A DNA stretch of 64,000 nucleotides. It comes from Sphaerochaeta sp. (GTDB lineage Bacteria > Spirochaetota > Spirochaetia > Sphaerochaetales > Sphaerochaetaceae). Below are positions 55,927-62,971 of the stretch, in pieces. Every line of letters begins with the position of its first letter. The stretch's first letter is position 1. The position numbers and the translations under genes were made by a program. Under the pieces are notes generated by a model. That model did not search any database. It was not told where the DNA came from and saw only the letters and a list, made by a program, of their open reading frames with translations. The stretch spans positions 434,001-498,000 of the forward strand of contig JAKVPA010000001.1 in the NCBI GenBank assembly GCA_022482495.1. Reading direction: 5' to 3'.

Positions 55927-57009
55927 TCACGCCTCCTTGGTGGAGAGGGACTCCACCTTCGCGATGGCATCCTTTACCATCTTCGCGTCCACCGGGAACG
56001 GAAGCAGATGCATCGATTCGTGGGGAGCCAGAGAAGCCGCCACCACCTTGTCAATTTTCGCTTCGTCCGTCGGATCCACCCCAAGGTCCCGGAACGAAGT
56101 GGGAAGCCCCATCGTCAGGAACTTCTTGCGGAGCTTGATCAGTTCGTCTTCATCGTTCATCAGCACCGCCTGGACCAGAACGCCGTAAGCGACCTTCAGG
56201 CCATGCAGCTTGTCATGGGTTTCCGGCAGGACCGACATACCGTTGTGCAGCGCGTGGGCGGCGGCGACCCGGGTGTACTTCTCCCCCAGTCCTCCGACCA
56301 GTCCGCCGCCGGCGATGACGGCGTCAACGATCTTGATGAACACCGGATCCAGCTTGCCATCCTTCTGCGCTTTGAAGGCGGCGGGGCCTTCCTCAAGGAG
56401 CACCTCGACGATCCGCTTGGCCGTCAGCACGCCCAGCTCTGCGGTAAGGGGAAGAATGGGTCTTCCTTCGGAGAGGATCCGCGCTTCGTACCACTTGGCG
56501 ATGGTGTCGGCCACCCCAGCCTGCAGATAGACGGACGGTGCGTCCAGGATGATCTGGGGATCGACCAGGACGAGGAAAGCACCATGGGGAAACAATTCGT
56601 ACCCAAGCGCCTTGCCTTGGGGGGTGTACCAGACGGACAGCGGAGTCCATCCCGCGCAGGTCGCCGCGATGGTCGGAATGGAGACGAACGGCTTGCCGGA
56701 TGCGATGGACAACGCTTTGGCCGTGTCCAGCACCGTACCGCCGCCGGTACCGATGACCAGGTCAGCGGCTTTGGCCCGGGCTGTCAGGGCATCCACCGTC
56801 TCGTGGGTGCAGTGCCCTTCCAGAAGGTATCCGTCGGACACCTCCTTGGGGAGATACGGGCCCACCGCCTCTCCTGAACGCTTCCCATGGATCCACAGGG
56901 CGCGGGAGAGTTGTTCCTTGCTGAAGAAGTCATACAGATGATTGATGGCGCCGGCGTGGCAGTAGTAGTTGTCCGGGCCGGGTTGAATGCGAAGTACAGG
57001 ATATTCCAT
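55927..57009 (-). CDS. Iron-containing alcohol dehydrogenase family, HcxA/YbdH-like 2-oxoacid reductase
   Basis: 360 residues of the glycerol dehydrogenase/Fe-ADH superfamily. Nucleotide-binding VIGTGGGTVLDTAKALSIASGKPFVSIPTIAATCAG; metal ligands in ADTIAKWYE and in the His of VAAAHALHNG and HGLKVAYGV. The order and the NAD-binding GTGGGTVLD block resemble E. coli YbdH (HcxA), which reduces short 2-oxoacids and is encoded beside ybdL. Here too it sits beside the YbdL-like gene. Glycerol-1-phosphate dehydrogenase is an alternative. Confidence 0.82.
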   Translation of the reverse strand: MEYPVLRIQPGPDNYYCHAGAINHLYDFFSKEQLSRALWIHGKRSGEAVGPYLPKEVSDGYLLEGHCTHETVDALTARAKAADLVIGTGGGTVLDTAKALSIASGKPFVSIPTIAATCAGWTPLSVWYTPQGKALGYELFPHGAFLVLVDPQIILDAPSVYLQAGVADTIAKWYEARILSEGRPILPLTAELGVLTAKRIVEVLLEEGPAAFKAQKDGKLDPVFIKIVDAVIAGGGLVGGLGEKYTRVAAAHALHNGMSVLPETHDKLHGLKVAYGVLVQAVLMNDEDELIKLRKKFLTMGLPTSFRDLGVDPTDEAKIDKVVAASLAPHESMHLLPFPVDAKMVKDAIAKVESLSTKEA

Positions 57010-57068
57010 TGCAGTCTTTCCTTTCGGATCTGGAGAACGAGGGACGGCGATCCGGACCGTCCCATGGG

Positions 57069-57728
57069 TCAACGGGTGAAGATCCGCGCCACGCGGTCCC
57101 CGATGAGCTGGGCCAGTTGCACGACGATGACAAGCAGCACCACGGTGACCACCATCACGCCGGTCTCATAGCGGTAGTATCCGAACTGGATGGCCAGGTC
57201 CCCGATGCCGCCGCCACCGACGATGCCCGCCATGGCGGAGTAGCCGATCAGGCTGATGAACGTCACCGTGATGGCACGTACCAAACCGGGTCGGGCTTCC
57301 ACGAACAGGACGTCACGGACGATCAACGGGAGCGGGGCTCCGGTGACGACGGAGGATTCGATGACCCCTTTGTCAATCTCGGAGAACGCGCCTTCCACCA
57401 GACGAGCCAAAAACGCCGTGGAAGAGAACGTCAACGGAACCGTCGCGGCGATTGGTCCGATCGTCGTCCCGGTGATCCACCGGGTCAGAGGGATCAATAC
57501 AACGAGGAGGATGACGAACGGAACGGAGCGGATCACATTGACCACCGCTCCGGCGATGGCGTTTGCCGTCTTGTTCGGCGTGAGGAGCGGATGCTCCGTC
57601 AGGTACAACAACAGTCCAAGGGCTGTACCGAAGATGAGGGAGAAAAGCATGGAGAGAAGCACCATCTCAAAGGTTTCCCACGTCGCTTTCCCCAGGTACT
57701 GTTCCAGAATTTCCCATGTCTGTTCCAT
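57069..57728 (-). CDS. metI: Methionine ABC transporter permease
   Basis: 219 residues with five membrane segments. TWETFEMVLLSMLFSLIFGTALGLLLYLT, NVIRSVPFVILLVVLIPLTRWITGTTIG and SLIGYSAMAGIVGGGGIGDLAIQFGYYRYE are nearly diagnostic for MetI. The ATG at 57728 starts one base after the metN stop. Confidence 0.95.
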   Translation of the reverse strand: MEQTWEILEQYLGKATWETFEMVLLSMLFSLIFGTALGLLLYLTEHPLLTPNKTANAIAGAVVNVIRSVPFVILLVVLIPLTRWITGTTIGPIAATVPLTFSSTAFLARLVEGAFSEIDKGVIESSVVTGAPLPLIVRDVLFVEARPGLVRAITVTFISLIGYSAMAGIVGGGGIGDLAIQFGYYRYETGVMVVTVVLLVIVVQLAQLIGDRVARIFTR

Positions 57729-57729
57729 A

Positions 57730-58779
57730 TCAATCCGCCTCCTTGGCGGACACACGCTGTACGGAAGAAGCATGCTCCTCCAAATACCGCAGCGCGTCGG
57801 CCCTGGCCTGCTCCGATCCTTTCAGGGAGACGAGGAGCACACCGTACGGCTTGCCGGTGATGTACTCGATCTTCCCATGGAGGATGGACAGGGTGATGTC
57901 GAATGATTTGACCACGTCGCTGATGATCGCCTGATAGGCGTTCTCGCCGCGGTAGGTCAGTTTGACCAGCTGTTCGTCCCCTGCAAGGGGTGGCAGCACC
58001 GGTACGTCGATGTCCGCAACTTTGGAGACCAACCGCCGCACCGTTTCATGCTGCGGAGCGGTGAAGATCGTGTAGGTGTCCCCTGTTTCGATCACCGAGC
58101 CGTGGTCCATCACGGCGACGCGGTCGAACAGCCGTTCGGCCACTTCCAGCTGGTGGGTGATGAACACGATGGTCAGGTGCATCTTCCGGTTGATCTCCCG
58201 GAGGATGGAGACGATCTCTTCGGTCGTTTCGGCGTCCAGCGCGCTGGTCGCCTCGTCACAGAGGAGAATCTCCGGATTGTTTGCCAGGGCACGGGCGATG
58301 GCCACCCGCTGTTTCTGTCCACCGGACAGCTGGGACGGATACGCTTTTTCCTTGTCCCCCAACCCGACCAGCTGGAGCAGTTCCTTCACCCGGCCGGGGA
58401 TTTCGGCTTTCTTCCAGCCACCGGCCTTCAGGTTGAACGCGACGTTCTCCCCGACGGTCGAGCCACCGATCAGATTGAAGTGCTGGAAGATCATTCCCAT
58501 CCGTTTGCGTTCTTCGGCCAACGCCGTTCCGCTGTAGGAGGTGATGTCCTGGCCATCAATGATCACATTGCCGGAGGTGGGGCGCTGCAGCAGGTTGATC
58601 ACCCGCACCAGCGTGCTCTTGCCCGCCCCGCTCTGGCCTACGATTCCAAAAATCTCCCCCTTCTCCACCGTCAGGCTGACGTGAGAGACAGCGTGAAGCT
58701 CCTTTCCCCCGTCAAGAGGAAAGGAGACGCTGATGTCACGCAACTCGATGATGGGGATGTGCCGCATTCCTGCTTCCAT
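57730..58779 (-). CDS. metN: Methionine ABC transporter ATPase with C-terminal NIL sensor domain
   Basis: 349 residues. Walker A GIVGQSGAGKSTLVRVINLL, Q-loop FQHFNLI, signature [23 protein letters not shown], Walker B CDEATSALDAETT and the switch His FITHQLE. Residues 265-349 form the NIL domain, which binds methionine and inhibits transport when the amino acid is plentiful. It follows the metQ stop by three bases. Confidence 0.96.
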   Translation of the reverse strand: MEAGMRHIPIIELRDISVSFPLDGGKELHAVSHVSLTVEKGEIFGIVGQSGAGKSTLVRVINLLQRPTSGNVIIDGQDITSYSGTALAEERKRMGMIFQHFNLIGGSTVGENVAFNLKAGGWKKAEIPGRVKELLQLVGLGDKEKAYPSQLSGGQKQRVAIARALANNPEILLCDEATSALDAETTEEIVSILREINRKMHLTIVFITHQLEVAERLFDRVAVMDHGSVIETGDTYTIFTAPQHETVRRLVSKVADIDVPVLPPLAGDEQLVKLTYRGENAYQAIISDVVKSFDITLSILHGKIEYITGKPYGVLLVSLKGSEQARADALRYLEEHASSVQRVSAKEAD

Positions 58780-58782
58780 CGC

Positions 58783-59646
58783 TTATTTGCCCTCGCCGTA
58801 CTTGTCAACCCACCACTGCGGCCGGTCGAACGAGTTGAAGATACTGCCCGGTTTGGTGATGGCGTTGTAGAAGTCCTCCGACTCAACGGCGGCCTTCAGG
58901 TCACGTCCCAGCTGGGAATCCACATCCGGGGTCCGGACGGCGACGACGTTCTTGTACCCTTCGGCAAGCTTTTCGATGGCCAGTGCCTTGGTGAAATCAA
59001 GACCGGCGGCGATGGCGTAGTTGCCCGGCACGATGCCGATGGCCACGCTGTCCAAGCTCCGGGAGATCTGGGCGCCGTCAAGCGTCTGGAACTTCAGGTT
59101 CTTCGGGTTGGAGGCGATGTCGGAGAGGGACACCTTGGTGGGATCAATGCCGTCCTTCAGCGTGATGACGCCGAAGCGGGCAAGGATGCCAAGGCTGCGG
59201 GCCAGGTTGGTCACGTCACTGGCGATGGCCACCTGGTCACCGGTCTTCAGCTGGTCCAACGAGGTGTAGACGTGGCTGAATACGCCGGCACCGGCCGTCG
59301 GAACGATGATCACCGCGGCGAGGTCCAGGTTGTTCGCCTTGGAGAACGCGTTCAGGTAGACGGTGTGCTGCATCAAGTTCGCCTCGATCTCCCCGTTGTT
59401 CAACGCCTGGTCCGGCTGTACCCAGTCGGAGAACTGGACGACGGAGACGGTGTAGCCCTGTTTCTCCAGGTACGGCGCGATGGCCTGTTTGACCATGTCT
59501 CCATAGGGCCCGGGGCTGACCCCGATGCGGATCTGTTTCGTGGTGGTCGGCGAGGATGTTTCCTTCGCCCCGTTAGCGAACAGCGCGGCGGATGCCAGCA
59601 CTGCCGTGATGAGAAGTGTTACAAGAACTTTTTTTGTGGAACGCAT
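58783..59646 (-). CDS. metQ: Methionine ABC transporter substrate-binding protein
   Basis: 287 residues, NlpA family. Signal peptide MRSTKKVLVTLLITAVLASAALFA followed by NGAKETSS; then KQIRIGVSPGPYGDMVKQAIAPYLEKQGY, DWVQPDQALNNGEIEANLMQHTVYL and VPTAGAGVFSHVYTSLDQLKTG. No lipobox Cys is visible at the usual place, so it may be a soluble periplasmic protein. GGGAGC lies before the ATG at 59646. First structural gene behind a Met-rich leader peptide. Confidence 0.95.
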   Translation of the reverse strand: MRSTKKVLVTLLITAVLASAALFANGAKETSSPTTTKQIRIGVSPGPYGDMVKQAIAPYLEKQGYTVSVVQFSDWVQPDQALNNGEIEANLMQHTVYLNAFSKANNLDLAAVIIVPTAGAGVFSHVYTSLDQLKTGDQVAIASDVTNLARSLGILARFGVITLKDGIDPTKVSLSDIASNPKNLKFQTLDGAQISRSLDSVAIGIVPGNYAIAAGLDFTKALAIEKLAEGYKNVVAVRTPDVDSQLGRDLKAAVESEDFYNAITKPGSIFNSFDRPQWWVDKYGEGK

Positions 59647-59683
59647 ATATTGCTCCCTTGCTTGATATCGTTGTCGTTTCCTG

Positions 59684-59761
59684 CCGTAGCCGGATACTCC
59701 GGAAAACATACGGTTGCCTCGAACCTGATGAATCTATGGATGTCGTGTGGATATAAGTATG
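59684..59761 (-). promoter_or_regulatory. Alternative hairpins between leader peptide and metQ
   Basis: On the minus strand CATAC (plus 59757-59761) can pair with GTATG (plus 59707-59711), while CCGTA (59709-59713), overlapping the latter, can pair with TACGG (59684-59688) around an inner stem CCGGA/TCCGG (59698-59702 and 59690-59694). The two arrangements exclude each other, as in attenuators. No U-run follows. Confidence 0.4.
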
Positions 59762-59771
59762 TGTGCGCTTT

Positions 59772-59843
59772 TCAGCGCATCATCATGTGGGAGCGCATCA
59801 GGAACGAGGACTCAGCATGTGACAGGGTAATTGGTCTCAACAT
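59772..59843 (-). CDS. Met-rich leader peptide of the methionine operon
   Basis: 23 codons starting with ATG at 59843, five bases after a very good AAGGAGG site, and ending in SHMMMR and TGA. Five of 23 residues are Met, three of them consecutive next to the stop. A TGCGCT-GAAA-AGCGCA hairpin spans the last codons and the stop. The position, 125 bases before metQ on the same transcript, makes ribosome stalling on Met codons a plausible sensor of methionine or charged Met-tRNA. It could also be a chance frame, but the strong ribosome site speaks against that. Confidence 0.6.
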   Translation of the reverse strand: MLRPITLSHAESSFLMRSHMMMR

Positions 59844-59906
59844 GTGCTCCTCCTTCCAGACGGTGTCTGATTTGTTGTCCCTAACGTTGCCTTTCCGAAG
59901 AAAAAA

Positions 59907-59912
59907 TGTCAA
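59907..59912 (-). promoter_or_regulatory. -35 box of the methionine operon promoter
   Basis: A perfect TTGACA on the minus strand after the trpB-like terminator. A good -10 is not obvious at the usual spacing (CAACGT/ACGTTA region). The hairpin CAGAC-ACC-GTCTG lies between it and the leader-peptide ribosome site. Confidence 0.4.
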
Positions 59913-59952
59913 GAGGGTGCGACAAACTTTTTTACGAAGATTTGATGAAACA

Positions 59953-59981
59953 CAAAAGAGGGGGGTGTTTCCACCCCCCTC
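59953..59981 (-). terminator. Terminator of the trpB-like gene
   Basis: GAGGGGGGTG and CACCCCCCTC form a 10-bp stem with a GAAA loop on the minus strand, followed by TTTTGTG. Confidence 0.9.
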
Positions 59982-60012
59982 AGGGTATGATAGGAGGAGG
60001 TTGCCTTGTCTG

Positions 60013-61389
60013 TTATTTGTCACACTTGGGAAGATACTGCAGCGCGTCGGCGATGTCCTTGTCCGTCGGGATGGAGTCGGTCATCGTGCCGTCGTTGTAG
60101 CTCTTGTAGGCGGAGAGGTCGAAGTACCCGGTACCGGTCAGGCCGAACAGGATGTCCTTGCTCTCACCGGTTTCCTTGCACTTCATCGCTTCGTCGATGG
60201 CCACCTTGATGGCATGGCTGCTCTCCGGCGCCGGCAGAATCCCTTCGGTACGGCAGAACAGCTCGGCCGCCTCGAAGACGGAGGTCTGCTCCACCGCCCT
60301 GGCTTCCAGATACCCGTCGTGGTACAGCTGGGAGAGGATCGGGGACATGCCATGGAAGCGAAGGCCACCGGCGTGGTTGGGGGACGGGATGAACTGCGAG
60401 CCGATGGTGTACATCTTTGCCAGCGGGCACACCTCACCGGTATCGCAGAAATCGTAGGCGAACTTGCCGCGGGTGAAACTCGGGCAGGAAGCGGGCTCGA
60501 CGGCGATGAACCGGTAGTCCTTCTCCCCACGGAGCTTCTCTCCCATGAACGGGGCGATCAAGCCACCCAGGTTGGAACCGCCGCCGGCGCATCCGATGAT
60601 GATGTCCGGGGTGACGTTGTACTTGTCCAGCGCCGCCTTGGCTTCCAATCCGATGACCGACTGGTGGAGCAGCACTTGGTTGAGCACGCTGCCCAGCACG
60701 TAACGGTACCCCTCGTGGGTGGTGGCGTATTCCACCGCCTCGCTGATGGCGCATCCCAAACTGCCGTTGGTGCCGGGGTGGGCCTTCAGAATGGCACGCC
60801 CGACGTTGGTGGTGTCCGACGGCGACGGAGTGACCGTGGCGCCGTAGGTGCGCATCACTTCCTTGCGTGCTGGTTTCTGCTCGTAGGAGATCTTCACCAT
60901 GTACACCTTCAGGTCAAGGCCGAAGTAGGCGCAGCTCATGGAAAGCGCCGTGCCCCACTGCCCCGCTCCGGTTTCCGTCGTCACCCCTTTCAGACCCTGG
61001 GCCTTGGCGTAGTACGCCTGGGCGATGGCCGAATTGAGTTTGTGGCTGCCACTGGTGTTGTTTCCCTCGAACTTGTAGTAGATGTGCGCAGGAGTGTCCA
61101 GTTTTTTCTCCAGACAGTAGGCACGCACCACCGGGGACGGCCGGTACATGTGGTAGAACTCACGGATCTCATCAGGAATGGGGATGCGCCGGGTATCGTT
61201 GTCAAGCTCCTGCTCCACCAGTTCCTTGCAGAACACGTGATCAAGTTCAGTTGCGGTCATCGGCTGGAGGGTTCCCGGATTGAGCAGCGGCGCCGGTTTG
61301 TTCTTCATGTCGGCGCGAATGTTGTACCAGAAATCGGGTATCTCATTCTCCGAAAGGTAGATTTTGTAGGGAATGGTGTGCGTTGTCAT
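60013..61389 (-). CDS. TrpB2-type tryptophan synthase beta-like enzyme
   Basis: 458-residue PLP enzyme joining indole (or related nucleophile) with serine. The longer N-terminus (YLSENEIPDFWYNIRADM) and the block RPSPVVRAYCLEKKL place it in the TrpB2 group rather than TrpB1. PLP-Lys lies in EGNNTSGSHKLNSAIAQ, then TTETGAGQWGTALS, and the phosphate-binding CAGGGSNLGG. No trpA or other trp gene is near, so it likely salvages indole or acts as a serine deaminase. GGAG lies before the ATG. Confidence 0.93.
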   Translation of the reverse strand: MTTHTIPYKIYLSENEIPDFWYNIRADMKNKPAPLLNPGTLQPMTATELDHVFCKELVEQELDNDTRRIPIPDEIREFYHMYRPSPVVRAYCLEKKLDTPAHIYYKFEGNNTSGSHKLNSAIAQAYYAKAQGLKGVTTETGAGQWGTALSMSCAYFGLDLKVYMVKISYEQKPARKEVMRTYGATVTPSPSDTTNVGRAILKAHPGTNGSLGCAISEAVEYATTHEGYRYVLGSVLNQVLLHQSVIGLEAKAALDKYNVTPDIIIGCAGGGSNLGGLIAPFMGEKLRGEKDYRFIAVEPASCPSFTRGKFAYDFCDTGEVCPLAKMYTIGSQFIPSPNHAGGLRFHGMSPILSQLYHDGYLEARAVEQTSVFEAAELFCRTEGILPAPESSHAIKVAIDEAMKCKETGESKDILFGLTGTGYFDLSAYKSYNDGTMTDSIPTDKDIADALQYLPKCDK

Positions 61390-61490
61390 GTCGTTTCTCC
61401 TTCTTTTGTTTCTCTGTATAAAAACACCATATCATAATTCTCTGCATAGAAACAAGAGGCTGTCCCATCTTTTTTCACTTTTTTTTATTT
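61390..61490. other. AT-rich upstream region of the trpB-like gene
   Basis: Contains poly-T runs and presumably the promoter of the trpB-like gene (minus). No gene seen. Confidence 0.4.
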
Positions 61491-61562
61491 TTCCTCAGTC
61501 GGTGAACCCGATGGCCGCTTTTCCACCGCATGAGGAAAGTACGGCAGGGAAAAATCCTCCTT
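61491..61562 (-). repeat. Copy 1 of a duplicated AAA+ gene 3' end
   Basis: About 80% identical by eye to 62900-62971. Allowing one missing base, it reads ..FPHAVEKRPIGFTD and stops at 61495, a typical C-terminus of SpoVK/CbbX-like ATPases. No more of the gene is present; the following DNA to 61813 holds no recognisable gene. Confidence 0.65.
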
Positions 61563-61813
61563 GGGCGAGAAGGACCAACACACTCCATGACAGTGTACCT
61601 TCCTCATTATTGGACTCTGATCCAAGAGAAGATCAGCCTCATTTTCAAGGAGGGATGCATCCTCACATTCAAGAAATATAAAAGGCAACGCTGATTGCAT
61701 ACAACGTGAAAGGAATCAAGCCTCAGACTCAATGATGATGGTCTTGAGGATGTTAGCCTCCGACTACAGGGTTTTCTGACATCATGGAATAGTAGTATTA
61801 AAGCTATCACATT

Positions 61814-62422
61814 TCATACAGGCGGATACGAATCAACGTCAATTCTCGGAAGGAAATATGCCTTGATACAATTAGGATTCCTAATGCAAATTTGGATATG
61901 GTTTTTTTCTCTAAACCCCGCAGTAGGATATAATGAGTCTCCTTCAAAGAACACACCCCTAACGCTATCATAATAGTGCTTCTTTGTTTGTTCTTCCTTG
62001 AGTTTAATCAACGTTTCAATTACGGCACAATCCAAATACCTGACCAACCCATTACACTTGTTCTCAGGAATTGGTAAGTTTTGTTTGCTTGCATTCTCCA
62101 TAAAAATTGCATGGGCGGTTTTGAGAAGCATCAAATTACTTGATTCCAAGAAATCAAGACATTCACCAAGACAAATCACCGCACCAAGTACTGCAGGTTC
62201 ATGAATCTTTTGTTCTTTGTTATTGGGATGAGCTTTTGCATTCCGAGCCCATTCAAGAGCTCGTTGTTCATTATACTCCCAAAAATACATACCATGTCCA
62301 AGCCAGTCATACTCATTTACACTTGGACGAAGTTGCACTTGATTGCTCTGTATGATTTTATCACATACTTCTTTATCACAACCATGAAAACCAAAAACTA
62401 GTTCGTTTCTTCTTTGATACAT
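61814..62422 (-). CDS. ADP-ribosyltransferase-like protein (possible toxin)
   Basis: 202 residues of AT-rich composition, unlike the flanking genes. Three blocks fit the H-Y-E layout of PARP/DarT-like folds: ELVFGFHGCDKEV near residues 7-19, YDWLGHGMYFWE near 38-49 followed by ALEWAR, and RGVFFEGDSLYPTAGF near 156-171 with ICIRNPNCIKAYFLPR. AVICLGECLDF lies between. No signal peptide or membrane segment. The start overlaps the upstream small gene by 25 bases and has no ribosome site of its own, so translation is probably coupled. Function as toxin or defence effector is inference; the exact family is not certain. Confidence 0.6.
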   Translation of the reverse strand: MYQRRNELVFGFHGCDKEVCDKIIQSNQVQLRPSVNEYDWLGHGMYFWEYNEQRALEWARNAKAHPNNKEQKIHEPAVLGAVICLGECLDFLESSNLMLLKTAHAIFMENASKQNLPIPENKCNGLVRYLDCAVIETLIKLKEEQTKKHYYDSVRGVFFEGDSLYPTAGFREKNHIQICIRNPNCIKAYFLPRIDVDSYPPV

Positions 62423-62574
62423 AGACTGTTATGATAAGGCTTTGATAATCGTCCTTTTTTCGTGTACACCCCGGTTTTCCTGATAATTTCTGCAGCTAAC
62501 TCAGGATTGGCTGCTACGTTATCGCAAAACTGTATGAACTCTTGATAATCATCTTGTTTCCGCATGCAATCCAT
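62398..62574 (-). CDS. Small protein upstream of the ART-like gene (possible antitoxin)
   Basis: 58 residues from the ATG at 62574 (an ATG at 62583 is the alternative; AAGGA is better placed for 62574). Acidic helical first half (DDYQEFIQFCDNVAANPELAAEIIRKTG) and basic second half (VYTKKGRLSKPYHN). Small size, position before and overlap with the larger gene are those of antitoxins in type II modules. TTGAAG-16-TATATC lies upstream. No known family is certain. Confidence 0.55.
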   Translation of the reverse strand: MDCMRKQDDYQEFIQFCDNVAANPELAAEIIRKTGVYTKKGRLSKPYHNSLCIKEETN

Positions 62575-62596
62575 ATAATTCATCCTTATTCAAAGG

Positions 62597-62624
62597 GATA
62601 TATCAATCCTATCCGATGCTTCAA
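62597..62624 (-). promoter_or_regulatory. Promoter of the toxin-antitoxin-like pair
   Basis: Minus strand TTGAAG (62619-62624), 16 bases, TATATC (62597-62602), with the dyad GGATA..TATCC across the -10, which would suit autoregulation. Confidence 0.4.
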
Positions 62625-62899
62625 AGATACACAAGGGAAAGCAAAACTTTTCAGCAATGAATGTCATGAGATAATAGTGAAAGCTTCTTCTGCGTCATGT
62701 GTCAGCTCAACCTTACATGGCGATTCCCTTTGCTGTTTGTATCTTTTCTCGCTTAGTAATCCTTTGGAACAGGCAGAACCTGAATGGGAATTACCACAAC
62801 AACCATCCCAGAACTGTCTGTTTCAAAACTCTCTGTAGGGTATTGGAAGCTTATCCAAATTCATTGCCAAACATGGGGCAGATTGGTCTTTTTCATTTT
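62625..62899. other. AT-rich spacer without recognisable gene
   Basis: About 275 bases between the module's promoter and the AAA+ gene end. Short frames here have no family resemblance. Confidence 0.4.
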
Positions 62900-62971
62900 T
62901 CCCTCAGGCGGTGAACCCGATGGTTCGCTTTTTCACCGCATGGGGAAGATATGGCAGGAAAAGCCTCCTTG
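62900..62971 (-). repeat. Copy 2 of the duplicated AAA+ gene 3' end
   Basis: Counterpart of 61491-61562, here joined to the rest of the gene. Reads ..HAVKKRTIGFTA and stops at 62904. Confidence 0.65.

Noticed and set aside
59646-59900. SAM riboswitch or T-box before metQ
   Set aside because: Neither the SAM-I core nor a T-box consensus is visible; the leader-peptide reading fits better.
58048-61437. 1129-codon plus-strand frame opposite metN, metQ and the trpB-like gene
   Set aside because: It is the complement of three clearly recognised genes; only the lack of stop codons makes it long.
61485-61700. 71-codon frame as an independent gene
   Set aside because: Its second half is the duplicated end of the AAA+ gene and its first half resembles nothing.
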